A stretch of 64,000 bases of DNA from Sistotremastrum niveocremeum HHB9708 (lineage: Eukaryota > Basidiomycota > Agaricomycetes > Sistotremastrales > Sistotremastraceae), in assembly GCA_001630475.1 (NCBI GenBank), contig KV419394.1, positions 1 to 64,000 of the forward strand, read 5' to 3'. The translations under genes were made by a program, and so were the position numbers. Below the pieces are notes generated by a model that was not told the origin of the DNA, searched no databases, and saw only the letters and a program-made list of their open reading frames with translations. This document shows, piece by piece, positions 19,834-30,697 of this stretch (its first letter is position 1; the number at the start of each line of letters is the position of its first letter).

Positions 19834-22078
19834 ATGAAAATAGCATTCATCCATCCAGATCTAGGTATCGGTCAGTCACCCCCGTCCAACCTTCATACTC
19901 GAGATGATCTGACGCAAAAAACAGGGGGCGCAGAAAGACTAGTAATAGACGCAGCAACAGGTCTTCAATCCCTCGGACACGAAGTAACAATATACACATC
20001 GCATCATGATCCTAAACGTTCATTCCCCGAGACGAACGATGGTACCCCTCCCCTACCAACGTAATTTATTCTAAATGCTAATGGGTTGCAGGAACGTTGA
20101 AGGTGCATGCTATAAGACCTCCCTTCCCTCGCTCTATAGGAGGGAAATTCCACATCATCCTCGCACACCTCCGTCAACTCCATCTAATCCTCACTCTTCT
20201 CTTCTCCACCGACCGCAGGGAGGCCTCCTCCTCCTCCGGTGCCCCCTCCGGCTCCTCCTCTCCATCCTCATCCTCCAAGTCACAAGCAAAAGAGTCCGCA
20301 GCGAAGGAATACGACATATTCTTCATCGACCAACTATCAACATCCATCCCCCTCATCCGATACATCACCCTCAAACGCGTCATATTCTACCTCCACTTCC
20401 CAGATAAACTTCTATCGGATGGAGCGTATGTCGATTCTCCTTCTCCTTCCCGTTCTTCGAGGGGGTGGTTTAGAGGGGGGATTAGAGGAGTTGTGAAGAG
20501 GGTTTATAGGTTGCCTATGGATTGGTTCGAGGAGGTTACTACTCGTACGTCCCCCATCTTCTTTTGGGATCGGTTGTGGGAGTAATAAGGTGGTGTAGGA
20601 AACGCAGATATCATCATCGCAAATTCACACTTCACCTCCCGCGTCGCTTCGCGCCATCTTCCCTCCCTCGCAGGCCGACTGAGCGTCGTATACCCGGGTA
20701 TCAATTTCGATCAATACACATCACCTTCTACCAAATTCTCATCGGTGGAAAAGGGTCCGGTTTATTCGTAAGTCCTTCTCGAATATGAATAGGATGGGAG
20801 GTTAACGTAGTACTCTGGGGGTAGGGAAAGACCTACGTTCGTGAGTTTGAATAGGTTCGAACGAAAAAAGGATTTAGGACTTGCGATTCGGGCTTTCGCA
20901 CTCTTCAAATCTCAGCTACCTCCAAATTCAAATTCAAGTCCACAAACTCTCAGTGGGCAGCCAAGATTGGTACTTGGAGGTAAGCACTCCTTCCCTCGTT
21001 CCGAAGCAGGACGTGGACTGATTTGGGGTTGCGGGTAGGCGGCTACGACGATCGACTAAAAGATAACACCGAGACACTCTCATCCCTCCTCGCACTCGCT
21101 CATTCACTCGATCTGACGACGTACATCCGACCCCTCCCCTCTCCCACTTCCTCTCCCACTTCCCTTTCGTCAAAAATCGTCGAGACAATGAAAGAAAACC
21201 CAGACGTGACGATGGAGAACTGCGATATTCTCTTCCTCCCCAATTTTACTTTGGCAGAACGCTCTGCCCTTCTCTCCCCACCGCCACCCTCGACAATTAC
21301 ATCTTCAATATCGTCTCCCTACCGGTCAACTCTCGCCCTGCTGTACACCCCCCAAAACGAACATTTCGGAATAGGCCCAGTAGAAAGTATGGCTTGTGGA
21401 ATCGGAGTCCTTGCATGTGATAGTGGAGGACCGAGGGAGAGTTTGGTTGATATACCTGATTCTTACATGAGTCGACTTATAGCTGGGCCTACAAGGATCG
21501 GATCCGAGTCGAGGGATGGATCCGAGTCCGAGGACGTCGATGTGGAGGATTTGGGAAAGGTAGGGAGGGGAGGGGAGGAGAAAGACGATGGAGAAGGGAA
21601 TGAAAGTGGAGAGGGAGGAAATGGGGAAGGAGGGACGGGGTGGTTAAGACCTCCTGAGCCGGAAGCGTGGGCGAAAGTCCTAACACAAATATACACCCTC
21701 CACACGCTCTCCCTCTCTCCATCCTCCACCTCCACTTCCCCCACACCCTCCTCCCAGTCTTCCTCCCCCACCCCTCCCTCCGCATCACCCAACGTGGCTC
21801 CCTCCACCTCCTCCACCAAACCGAGCGCCGACACAGGCGCCGCCGCCGCCCAAACCTTCTTCTCAACCCTCTCCCTCTCCGCACAAAAAAGAGCCCAAAC
21901 GCTCTTCAGTATGCAATCCATGTCTTCCTCCCTCCAATCCCACCTCGAAGAAGCTATAAATATGGGTCCGGTAGACCCGAGTAGGAATGATGAGTTAGGT
22001 GCTTTAAGTACGCTTTTGGGGTGGGGTTTAGTTGGGTTGGTCATGCTTTTGGGGATCGCGGTGGGGAGGCTGATTTGA
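19834..22078 (+). CDS. ALG2: GDP-Man:dolichol-PP-oligosaccharide alpha-1,3/1,6-mannosyltransferase Alg2
   Basis: Alg2 adds the second and third mannoses to the lipid-linked N-glycan precursor on the cytosolic face of the endoplasmic reticulum. The N terminus reads [13 protein letters not shown], then [20 protein letters not shown] after the first intron, diagnostic of Alg2. Later landmarks are [53 protein letters not shown] and [15 protein letters not shown]. The GT4 catalytic EX7E motif is seen in [18 protein letters not shown]. About seven exons are needed. An acidic Gly/Glu-rich insertion and a Ser/Pro-rich stretch lie before the C-terminal hydrophobic helix ([20 protein letters not shown]), which would anchor it to the membrane. 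It converges with gene copy B. Confidence 0.93.
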
Positions 22079-22163
22079 TTATTCGTTGTTAAGTATTACT
22101 ATTATTGGAGGGTAGTGGTATTAATATCATTGGTAGTAGATTGAAAGAAGGATGAGGGATGGG

Positions 22164-23606
22164 TTATAAAATTTCGATTGGGAGTTCTCGAGTGCCGATA
22201 CCGTTGGCAGGACTGGTATATGCGTATGCAGCCATAGAAAGACGCGTGCGTCTGCGTTTTGAAGGAGAAGGGGACGAAGATGGAGACGAAGTCGGAGACG
22301 GAGAAGGCGAGGATGAAGCGACGACATTTTGGGTGACTGTGCTTTTATTTCCTTCGAATTCGACTTTTGTGTTGGCACGGGGTCGTTTTCGAGGCGATAC
22401 CCTGAGGGGCGTAGACGAGGATGGAGCCTGAGGCGGGAACTCTCTCTTGACTGCTTCCAATAGGTCCAGATCTGTCCTCGGAGGTTCTGGTTTAGCTCCA
22501 ACCTTCTCCACTTGATTAGGATTCGTAAGCGACTGAGATTCCTTTTTGGTAGGCCAGTCGTCGGTATCAGAATCAGGATCAGGCTTGAGGTCCATAGCCG
22601 CATCGAATTTTTCTCCTATGAGCGTTTCTTGAAGTCGTTTGTTGTACCCCGTAGAGTTCACTGTACAAGTTTCGAACACCTAAACACCCCACGACCAAAA
22701 TCAGTAATCACTCAGCTTGTACTGTATATAAATACTAGGACCGCTCACCCATTCACCACGCACGAGTGCGTCGTCTAAATCGGCTAGTTCGAGATATGGA
22801 ACGCCCCCTTGTTCGATCTTCCGCGCGAGTGTGATGGTGTTTATTGGGTGCGCAGACCAGCTCTTCAATGTCCTGATTTTCTCAAGACTGTCTTCGTCGA
22901 GTCGAGTCGAGTCGAGTGGTCAAGAACAAGATCAGATCAAACTCAGAAAGATACAACCCACCAAATAAGTTTAGTCTATCCTGACCCAGAAGAATGTGAG
23001 CAAACCCGAAGCATTAAGTCAAACTCAGTCTGACGTACTTCCATAGGAGAATCTCTCCATTCCTGCAAACTCACAGGCTCAGAAGCCACAAACTCATAAT
23101 CCCCAAAATAAATCCACTCTCCCTCTTTCACCCTCCCAAACAAAGGCGTCCTCCTCGTCCTCCTCCCCGTCCCTTCATCTTCAACCTCCGCCAACGGGAC
23201 CCGATACACAGGATGAAACAAAACCCCACATTCCCCAGGACGTCTAGGCATATGCGGATTCCAATTCGTCCTCGGACAAGCATAAAATCCTACTCCATCT
23301 CGTATCCTGGATTTTGACACTGTTACCCATGTAACTTGGACGTTGCCCCCGTATAGAGAACTTATGTGTGGACGGGAATATGTTCTGTTGAGGATGTGTG
23401 AGGGGATAGGGAGATGGAGGTTTTTGCAGGCGTTTGCTGTGTATCGACGGAGGAGGGAGGATTCGGCGAGGGAGAAAGGTTGGTCTTCCTCTTTCTTTAT
23501 TTTAGCTATAGGCTGTTGGTAGCGATGTCTTGTGAGTTCCGCGATGATGGTGTAATTGGGGCGAAGGGTTCATAGGTACCTTTGTTTCTAGCTTTTCAGC
23601 TTTCAT
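22164..23606 (-). CDS. Duplicated fungal protein, copy B (possible DUF6697 family)
   Basis: The model has four exons: 23606-23580 (MKAEKLETK), 23512 to about 23039, a middle exon ending near 22751, and 22679-22164. Core motifs NWNPHMPRRPGECGVLF, LFGRVKEGEWIYFGDYEF and ARKIEQGGVPYLELADLDD match copy A at 8447-9557, with intron positions conserved. The donor of the second intron is ambiguous: GTACGT at 23038 is stronger, but GTCAGA four bases later keeps the frame and aligns with copy A. The last exon gives a Ser/Pro-rich, basic tail (SPRKRPRANTK, SKRRRTRLS) that may be a nuclear targeting region. Domain name from memory; function unknown. Confidence 0.8.
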
Positions 23607-24060
23607 GTTTCTTAAGATCGATGTGCGAGCGGACGACTACGCTTTGACACTTGGAATACAACTTACAGAGCACACGTGTTGGAGAAGTAATTATGACAAC
23701 ACTGAAGATGGTTGACGTTTGATTAGAAATGTAGTACAAACTCCGCCACCTTCCGCAGTCCTTCCACGAGCAACCTGCGAAGCTATACAATAGATATGAT
23801 CAGTAGTCGCCGTCTTTCAATCTGACCAGTCTTCCCGTCAACTGTCTAGCAAGTATTCAATATTCAATGCGGATAGCACTTCACTGGCGAACATCAATAT
23901 CGTACAGCACTATACTTGTAGCATACACATGGCTTCTCTGGCGTCTCTTCATCAAAAGCAAGCACTCGCGCGACATGGCGAAAAGAGAGGAGGATGTACA
24001 CATCGCCTATAACTCATACAGACTAATACTGAGATCTAGGTAACAAAAGGAGAGAAAGAA
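23607..24060. other. Intergenic region upstream of gene copy B
   Basis: Nothing recognised. It should contain the copy B promoter and the 3' end of the snoRNA host transcript. Confidence 0.4.
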
Positions 24061-24194
24061 AAGACAGAAAGAAGAGATGTATGTATACATTTTGATTTTC
24101 AGATACAGTAGTCGTAGTAGTCCGTGAGACCTATAAAAGAAATTCGTCAGCATCAGCAGCATCAGCACGAGTATGTATGAGATGGGAGAGGGGG

Positions 24195-24276
24195 GGTGTC
24201 AGATATATAGGCAATGTTGTTTGTCCTCAGATCCGAAGATCAGAACAGGTCTGAATGTTTATCATCATATTACACC
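24195..24276 (-). ncRNA. Box C/D snoRNA, SNORD25/snR56-like, copy 1
   Basis: Read on the minus strand: a 5-bp terminal stem GGTGT/ACACC, C box ATGATGA (24268-24262), guide CAGACCTGTT directly before a D' box CTGA, and D box CTGA (24202-24199). The guide pairs with AACAGGTCTG of 18S rRNA. Counting five bases from D' points to the first G of that segment, the site methylated by yeast snR56 and human SNORD25. Human SNORD25 has the same guide-plus-D' arrangement. It sits in the intron 24350-24131. Target and names come from remembered rRNA and snoRNA sequences. Confidence 0.75.
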
Positions 24277-24435
24277 TCGTCGACATGCACGAAGCGAGTG
24301 CAGATGCGAAGGAAACGCAAGATGGGTAGAAGCAGGATGAAGAGACGAACCTATGAGATGCGAGAGACAAGAACAGGACAATAGACGAGGATCTGCAAAC
24401 GCCGTTAGCATACCGAAGAAAGAAGTGAAAAGAAA

Positions 24436-24515
24436 GGATCAGAAAATAAAAGCAATATACTTGTCCGCAGTCCCGTAGGATATTGGAACAGGTCTGAATT
24501 GGATCATCATGTCGG
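24436..24515 (-). ncRNA. Box C/D snoRNA, SNORD25/snR56-like, copy 2 (diverged)
   Basis: Same design as copy 1: C box ATGATGA (24510-24504), guide CAGACCTGTT, D box CTGA (24442-24439), and a shared GGACAA..ATTGC stretch between. The D' box is changed from CTGA to CCAA and no terminal stem is evident, so this copy may guide poorly or be a relic. It lies in the intron 24536-24393. Confidence 0.6.
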
Positions 24516-24924
24516 TAAATTCTGAAAGGGACTCACAAAATGGAGGATAGGAGATGAAAAGACACGGATACCGGAACAACCGAGGTGGTGATGAGTAGAC
24601 TAGGACAATGCAGACAATAGTGGACGAGGATGATGGGCGCGCCCGTTGCTGGGGCCCTGAATGAGGGCCTGCGAAAAATTCATTAGTACGTAGAAGATGC
24701 AAAATGAGAAGGGGAGGGAAGTTCAGATGGGGTCGAAAAAATCGGTCGACATTGCTTCTGTGGTAATCAGAGCTCCGCCAATAGGCCAATGATTTATACA
24801 TCTCGAACGGCGTACGTAAATGACGGGGAATAGAACTTACAGAGTATGATGTATGATGTAGGCGAGAGACCTGAAGGAGAAGGGCACGTTAGCAAGCTGG
24901 GGAGGAAACGATTGAAGCGAAGGA

Positions 24925-25012
24925 AGATCAGAGTCCCGAAGGACGAAGGTGTCGACAGTGTTGGTTAGAAACCAATGCTCCGTGTGAGCTGAGTATACTT
25001 ATCATCGTGCAA
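24925..25012 (-). ncRNA. Candidate box C/D snoRNA, unknown target
   Basis: In the intron 25049-24871 there is a near-consensus C box ACGATGA (25008-25002) and a D box CTGA (24931-24928). Between them lie a perfect hairpin TTGGTT-TCT-AACCAA and a GTCC-TTCG-GGAC tetraloop hairpin just before the D box. No guide could be matched to rRNA by eye. Confidence 0.4.
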
Positions 25013-25329
25013 AAGGCGAGGGGAGATAATTATTGAGCAAGAAACTCACAGGGAGACGAGGATATGGCGAAACCTGAGAAAAACATCGTTAGCATGATGG
25101 GTTACCAAAGGGAAGGGGAAGAAGAAAATCAGAATCCGAAAGAGGACAATTTATCCGCACTGTGACTGGAAGCACAAGACTCAGATAGAAAAGGCATAAA
25201 TAAAAAAGATCGAAAAATCACGACGTCAAACGATCGAAAGCAGAACTCACAGGGAAATGGAATCCTGTAGGTAAGGATCAGTTAAGGACTAACCTAAAAG
25301 AGGAAAGGGACACTTGCATGATAGAGAGA

Positions 25330-26133
25330 CTACGCCATTGGCGGTCGCGCTGTCTTGGGTGGCATCATGCGCGAAGGCATGAACCCATCCTCTCTCGAGG
25401 AATGAAACCAGCCAGGGCGCTCTTCGATGATCTCGGGAGGCTCGTCACCAAAGGGTGATCGCGAGCTCTCCTCCCTCCTCGCACTCTCCTCGACGTCCTC
25501 AACCCACACACCGACGCCTCCATTGACTTCATCGGCATTGATCAGCTGCGCTCTCGTTTGACCATGTTCAAATCGGACAGCATGGTTGATTTGTAGTCGT
25601 TCGAGAGCTGCCACGAGGTCTGCTGCGAGAGGTGTCGAATTTGGAGGGTCTTCACGAATGGGTTCCCAGCCTACTGGAGGCGAGCCGGGTGGTGAGATGA
25701 GGAAATTCTTTTCAAGAGCAGGTGGAGCGAGATGTGATGCCTCGGACGAGAGTGTATGTAGAGGCGTTGGTAATGCACGGAATACTCTCAACGTAGTATG
25801 TAGCCTGCATCAAAGAGAACGGGAGTTAGTCAGGTCGACAAAGGATGTGAGAATATTTTCTTACGTGGATTCACTCGCAATAGGAAGTTCATCGAGACTC
25901 TTTGCTTCCTCAGCAGATGAGTCTTGATAATAAACAACAATGACTCTCCCCAAGCCACTCAAAGGAGCCCAAGTATGGATAGCACCAAAAGTCTCAAATT
26001 GCGCCCTCAAAGCGTCCTGCACCTGCTCGTGAAAGAAAATAGGTGGAAGAGAAGTCAAAACAAGAGTATTAGTTGGAGGTGCCTCCGACGTCGTCGACGA
26101 TGGCGTCGAGATAATGGGATCTGGGACAGGCAT
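25330..26133 (-). CDS. Calcipressin (regulator of calcineurin, RCAN/Rcn1)
   Basis: Two exons, 26133-25865 and 25804-25330, joined by a 60-nt intron (GTAAGA..GCAG), give 247 residues. The N-terminal half resembles an RNA-recognition-motif fold typical of calcipressins (NTLVLTSLPPIFF, then GLGRVIVVYY). The second half contains the family signature KNFLISPPGSPPVGWEP, whose FLISPPxSP core docks on calcineurin, then EDPPNSTPLA. Calcipressins inhibit or tune the calcium-activated phosphatase calcineurin in the cytosol. Length fits fungal members (about 200-280). The gene is followed on the same strand by the snoRNA-bearing exon chain, possibly one transcript. Confidence 0.92.
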
Positions 26134-26606
26134 AGAAAGAAGAAAGAAAGAGGTGTGGTGGGATGAGGGTAAGAAGAGAGAAGTGGGTCGGCATTTTAAG
26201 GCGAAAAAGAGAGGCTATGCAGTTGCTTACATAAGCCCCTCGTTTCGAAGTCGTTCGACTTCGGCGCCCGATTCGGAAGCAATGCTCGGAAAACTGTAAG
26301 CCCTGGGCTTGGGCAGTACTGACACGCAGCTGCTACCTTGGCCCATACACAGCTTGTGTATGATCGCATTGCAAATTCGTGGAAGGCTATGAAGGAATTG
26401 TATTTCTACCCTATATCCGCGCGTAACTCGTGTCTTATACCATTGTATGCTCATTTACGAAGAATGTGTTGCGATGCAAATTTGCAGGTTTCGCAGCACC
26501 ACGAACTTTCTCCGAAAGGGTATATGACTCAACGGAACGAGTTAAACATCGATAACACATGGAAAGTCAACAAAGACATAGATATATAGAGACATGCAAA
26601 GACACC
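26134..26606. other. Intergenic region upstream of calcipressin
   Basis: No gene is supported. It holds the calcipressin promoter and the 3' flank of the endoglucanase gene. Confidence 0.4.
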
Positions 26607-28021
26607 TCAGGGCAAATTAGGCTGGACGGCGTCTACCCACAGGGCTGTAGCTGATTGTCAGATCGATCGAGCCACTCATCATTTGATTGACACTCACGCT
26701 GATCAGTGCCATCAGGATTCGGAGTAACGGATAACACATAGGTAGTGTCGAAAGAACCAGCGGCCCAGACGCAAAATCCGATGATACTGCTCGAGTGCGC
26801 CTTAACAAATGCCAATTCGGAGTTCAGGCTAGATCACCAAATGAGCTCATCTCAAGTGACTGTGCCTTGTGAGAAAGAGGCCACTCACTCAGTTTCACAA
26901 GACGAAGTGTTTCCTCCTCCGGTTTCGGAGAGCAACGCCTGCCTGTTACCATTTTCCTGCAACCAGTCCACGAGCGTCTGCAACACAGCTGTGTTATCAG
27001 TGACGCAATCGGCGTGTGTTCCCGAGTTATCGCTGTCCAGATATTTGTGAACGTCAAAGATGAGTTTGCCGACGGTCCCATCGTGATCTACAACGTTGAG
27101 AAGGTATGGTCCGGCTTCAGTCGGCAATTGTTGAGCGCTGGCATATGAACTGCCCGGGATGAGGATGAGCTGGGAGGTTGCGCCGGCTTCACGGATGGCC
27201 GTAACAGCGGCCTGAACAGAGTCCGCCCAATCCTGGAGACTAAGAAGGTCATGAGGCTCATTCATCACGCCGAATATGATGTTCGGCTCGCTGGCATAGT
27301 GTTCAGCGAGTTGACTCCAGAGATTGGCAAATTGTTCATTGGTGGGACCACCAGCTTCACCGATAAGATTCCCGTTCCATCGAGCATAGTTGTGAATGTC
27401 AACGATGACGTGAGCCCCTGCCTGCAGCGCAGTGTTCACAACTTCGTCGTACTGTGAAAGCCAGCCTTGGTCGAGGGACCCGCCAAGAGTTGGAGTCGCA
27501 AGTTGCCAAGCCGTAGGGACACGGAAGATATTGACACCTTCAGCGACGAAGTGGCCAATCTGGGAGGTCGGAGGGGGCGCATCGGGCGGGGAGAAGCTTC
27601 CATTGGTCGCTACAGTGAAGTCAAATCCAGATAGATTGACACCTCCGAGGAAGGAACCCGTGTAGGGGGTGCTGGTGGCACTGGAAGTGGCAGTGCTCGA
27701 GGTCGAAGTCGAAGTCGAAGTCGAAGTCGTGGTGGTTGTAGTTGTTGCAGTGCCCGGAAGACACTAGTCAAAGTCATGAGGGGTAGTCGTCAATGGCTAT
27801 TCATCACACACCTGAGAGTAATACGGGTTCTGTTCTGTGCAAACCGTACCGGACACGCACGTCGTAGCGCCGGACCAGTTGATGCCTACAATCCAGGATT
27901 GAATCAGATGTCGAACTTTGGAAAATGAAGAAAGAAACGGACCGCCACACTGTTGCCATTCATCGGCTTGGCTTCTGACGAGAGCAGCCAAGAAAACCAA
28001 TGAAACCAAGGCTTTCAGCAT
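26607..28021 (-). CDS. Secreted endo-beta-1,4-glucanase, CBM1-GH5 (subfamily 5 type)
   Basis: Hydrolyses internal bonds in cellulose outside the cell. The ATG at 28021 opens a signal peptide (MLKALVSLVFLAALVRSQA) followed by a CBM1 cellulose-binding module: QQCGG, then INWSGATTCVSG and EQNPYYSQVC, split by introns. A Thr/Ser linker is encoded by a GTCGAA-type repeat at about 27700-27730. The GH5 domain shows VNLSGFDF, NIFRVPTAWQ, VIVDIHNYARW, the acid/base motif GVMNEPHD and the nucleophile motif LSETGGG. The last exons encode FCVWAAGSFDTTYVLSVTPN. Splicing a 47-nt GTGAGT..CAG intron before the end gives ALWVDAVQPNLP and a stop at 26607, the usual ending of the family; without it the frame stops slightly earlier. 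A TATAAAT lies about 85 bases before the ATG. Confidence 0.93.
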
Positions 28022-28104
28022 GTTGTTGTATCGAAGATAATGTGGAGGAAGACCGTCGATCGGGGATGCCTTATCAGGTCCTGAAGCGTTGCAGAGGTCT
28101 CAGC

Positions 28105-28111
28105 ATTTATA
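28105..28111 (-). promoter_or_regulatory. TATA box of the GH5 gene
   Basis: TATAAAT on the minus strand, 84-90 bases upstream of the start codon at 28021. Confidence 0.6.
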
Positions 28112-29450
28112 CCGCGAGCCGTCAGGAGGAATGCACGATGGCAGACCTATCCTGTCGAGCCAGCATGAAGACAGAGCAACCCGGCGATTCGTCGCCAGAG
28201 GATGGGTTGAAGGTTCAAAGTTAGCTGAAATCCGGCACGATAATCATAGCTTTGAGTCGATCGACGCAATGGCTCTCTGACTCTTTGTGAGGACTGTATC
28301 AGACTGGAGCTGTCTCGTGAACTGAGGCAGATAGACGACCAGGTGTCACGTGGCGGTATCCAGGGCTTCGAAGCTTCTGGTGGAGTTGGGAATGCCGGTT
28401 TACGAGCGACAAGGCACCGATCTAACGACGCCACAACGAGCGCAAGTAGGAAAGACACCTGTTTAAGAGAATAAGTTAATGATAGGTCAGCATCGTATTT
28501 TAGCCAACATGCCGTACTCAGGAATAGTTCAGTGAGGTCATCCTAGCTCTGAGAATTATGTTTGCTACCCAGATTCTACCGCGATGGATCCGTTGTGCAG
28601 ATAATGTTCCTTTTCATTGCATGAGAGCCCCGGTCGAACAAGTGTTCTTTCAGAGATTCGGGAGACGAGTTAATTATTGAACCAATAGAACAGCGCATGC
28701 CGAGATTTGCACAGAAAGACTGGCTTGAGAGAGTCTCAAAAGTTGTGCAGAAAGTAAATTTTCTGCAGTCAATTCAGCAATCGCACACTTCAGCGAGATA
28801 TGTGGGCTCGACATTGGAGGACTGACTGAACTGGAAGCGCTGAAGCATGATGGAGAGGTACCAAAGACGGCCAAACAGCTCGTCAGGGGACGGATATGTC
28901 GCCGCTAAAGCCGTTTCATCCGCCATGTTGACGCGCGTCTTCCGAGTCTAACCTGTTCGAACCTTTGAAACAGCTGAGTCTCTGGTCGTGTCGACACCGT
29001 CTCATTATGCCCTGCTAATAAGTGTATAGCCTCTATCCTCGCCCGTATTACCCTTTCCGCCCGATGCCCCATTGGTCAGACTTCGGCTTGTCGACCAAAC
29101 TCGATCCTTCACTTTCAGTGGCCCTAGTTGACTCTTTTAAGACTTACTAGTACTTCGCAGCACACACGCAGACAAGATGAAGTAATCCGCCGATAGTATG
29201 GAATCTAGGTAATACCCTGTCCATGCGACAACTGCGTCAGTATCTTGGTTCTCCACGACAGCACTCGATCTGTGCGGCTATAATACGCTTCATGCCATTC
29301 CGATGAATGGCATTGGCTTCGGAATTTAATACGTGCCTTGATGGATCTGATAAGGCTTGGATGCTCTCACGGAAAACCATATGTAAACTCGACTCGCCAT
29401 TCGCTCCGTTCACCTTTTCTTCAGTCAAAATCTCCACTCTGAAACTCTCA
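28112..29450. other. Intergenic region, no recognised gene
   Basis: Promoters of the divergent GH5 gene (left) and the small secreted protein gene (right). No further gene is supported; a 103-codon minus-strand frame at 28147-28458 lacks an ATG start and motif. Confidence 0.45.
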
Positions 29451-29793
29451 ATGATTGTAAAACTGGAAATAACTCTGCTCATCATCTCAATCATGTTTCT
29501 CGCTCGGGGCAGCTTTGCAGTCCCTGTTGTGGACAACGTGGCTCGTGAGCCATCGACTACTAAATGTGAAGTCGACCGCTTTCCGCACCGTACAAACGTC
29601 TAATATGATGTCTAGTGCACCTTGAAGGCTGCGGAAGGGACTGGTGAGTCTTCAGGATTATACCCTGCGACGTTGATTTCATTGAACACTTGAATCAGCA
29701 ACTAACTGCTCGGCCAAGAATAGAACTGTAATTTGGGGTTCCTGTCATTCTGTCTCCGTAGCATTTGTCAATCCAACGGGTACTGATTTATAG
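29451..29793 (+). CDS. Small secreted cysteine-containing protein, 80 residues
   Basis: Three exons, 29451-29570, 29616-29643 and 29699-29793, join through canonical introns of 45 and 55 nt (GTCGAC..CTAG and GTGAGT..CAG) to an 80-residue protein. It starts MIVKLEITLLIISIMFLARG with a signal peptide cut after about residue 23 (SFA|VPVV). The mature part has four cysteines (CECTLKAAEG, NCSAK, GSCHSV). It could be an effector-like small secreted protein. No homologous family is recognised. The model rests on splice reading only, but the frame is kept through both junctions and the cysteines are spread over all three exons. Confidence 0.6.
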
Positions 29794-30697
29794 TCGTGAC
29801 GCTTGAGATCGCAGGTAGTTGTACGTTGTTATGCAATCGCAGCCTAGGGAAACAAAAATCCTAGTATACTAGCACTCTAACTCCTGTTGACGATAATGAA
29901 GGTAAAGGAACACAGAGGTCCGGCCGCAAAGATTTCCGCGGAACACGCTGAGAATACGCTGCACTTCTATTCCGATGGCTCACGACATCGTGGTTGGAAA
30001 AGTTCGTGAGACTTCTGCGGATTTCTGGGAACACTTCCTTAAATCCTTGGCGATTTGCAGCATTTCCCGCTATCTGTGTTCCTAGAAAATTCCTACTGTA
30101 AGCATGTTTTCTCACGCAAGGCTTGCCAAAAGATTACCAAAGCTGAAGAAATTCTAAGTCAAATCTTTAGTGAATATTGTGCCGGGTTTACGGTGTGTAA
30201 CGAACGAGGGGCGGCCCCGCCGGGCCGGCAGCGGAGTTCGAACTCTGGACAAAGGATCTGCGTTGATGTCCTCGGGCTGCTTGGGTTCGTACTGGATTAC
30301 TGGAGTGCTCGAGTCGATGCTCAAGCCTTTTTCTCGTCTCCCGTATCTCAATCAAACGCTGTCTCAGGTCTTGAGATGCTGAGCTCGCCAGGCATCTATG
30401 AGCGAGCCTACCAAGGCGTAGGCTCGCAGGTGGACTATTGATGAACAGTCTTGTACCTTTCTAGGTGCTGGTGTTGGTGGGCGTCGTTTCTCAGCAGTTG
30501 ACCCACCATGCTCACATAATATAGTAGCCATGCCTACCTCATGCCTTTATCATCCAAGAGCGGCTGCCTTTTATCCGCATCTTCCCAGTTTCTTCTCCCA
30601 TCTTAAAGTGACGGGTCATTGACAGTCTGCGTCCCATCAAGTAAGTGGTGCAGTTGATGTGTCGAAGTACCTGATGTCGTGACAGCGTCGTTAGGTC
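29794..30697. other. Intergenic region, no recognised gene
   Basis: Contains a GC-rich patch at about 30205-30245 and the presumed promoter of the F-box gene. Nothing else was noted. Confidence 0.4.

Larger units (their letters stand above)
24061..25329 (-). ncRNA. Spliced snoRNA host transcript, or 3' untranslated extension of calcipressin
   Basis: No protein frame fits here, yet on the minus strand a chain of splice signals is plain. Exons are at 25264-25251 (14 nt), 25073-25050 (24 nt), 24870-24841 (30 nt), 24668-24537, 24392-24351 (42 nt) and from 24130 leftwards. Each is bounded by AG and by GTGAGT, GTAAGT or GTTCGT, and most introns have GCTAAC or CTAAT branch sites about 15-20 nt before the AG. 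Exon 24392-24351 and part of 24668-24537 share the start ATCCTCGTC, so an exon-intron unit seems duplicated. The introns are 144-218 nt, far longer than the usual 50 nt here, and carry C/D-box-like sequences. An extra intron just after the calcipressin stop (about 25311-25265) could connect this chain to that mRNA. The 25074-25250 and 24669-24840 introns also contain D-box-like CTGA motifs but only weak C boxes. Confidence 0.7.

Noticed and set aside
24100-25300. CRISPR-like array, because similar blocks recur at 150-220-base spacing
   Set aside because: The recurring blocks are splice acceptors, branch sites and donors plus snoRNA boxes. They are not identical repeats, and this is a eukaryotic genome.
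30225-30260. tRNA T-arm-like GAGTTCGAACTC
   Set aside because: It is a short palindrome; no acceptor, D or anticodon arms could be placed around it.
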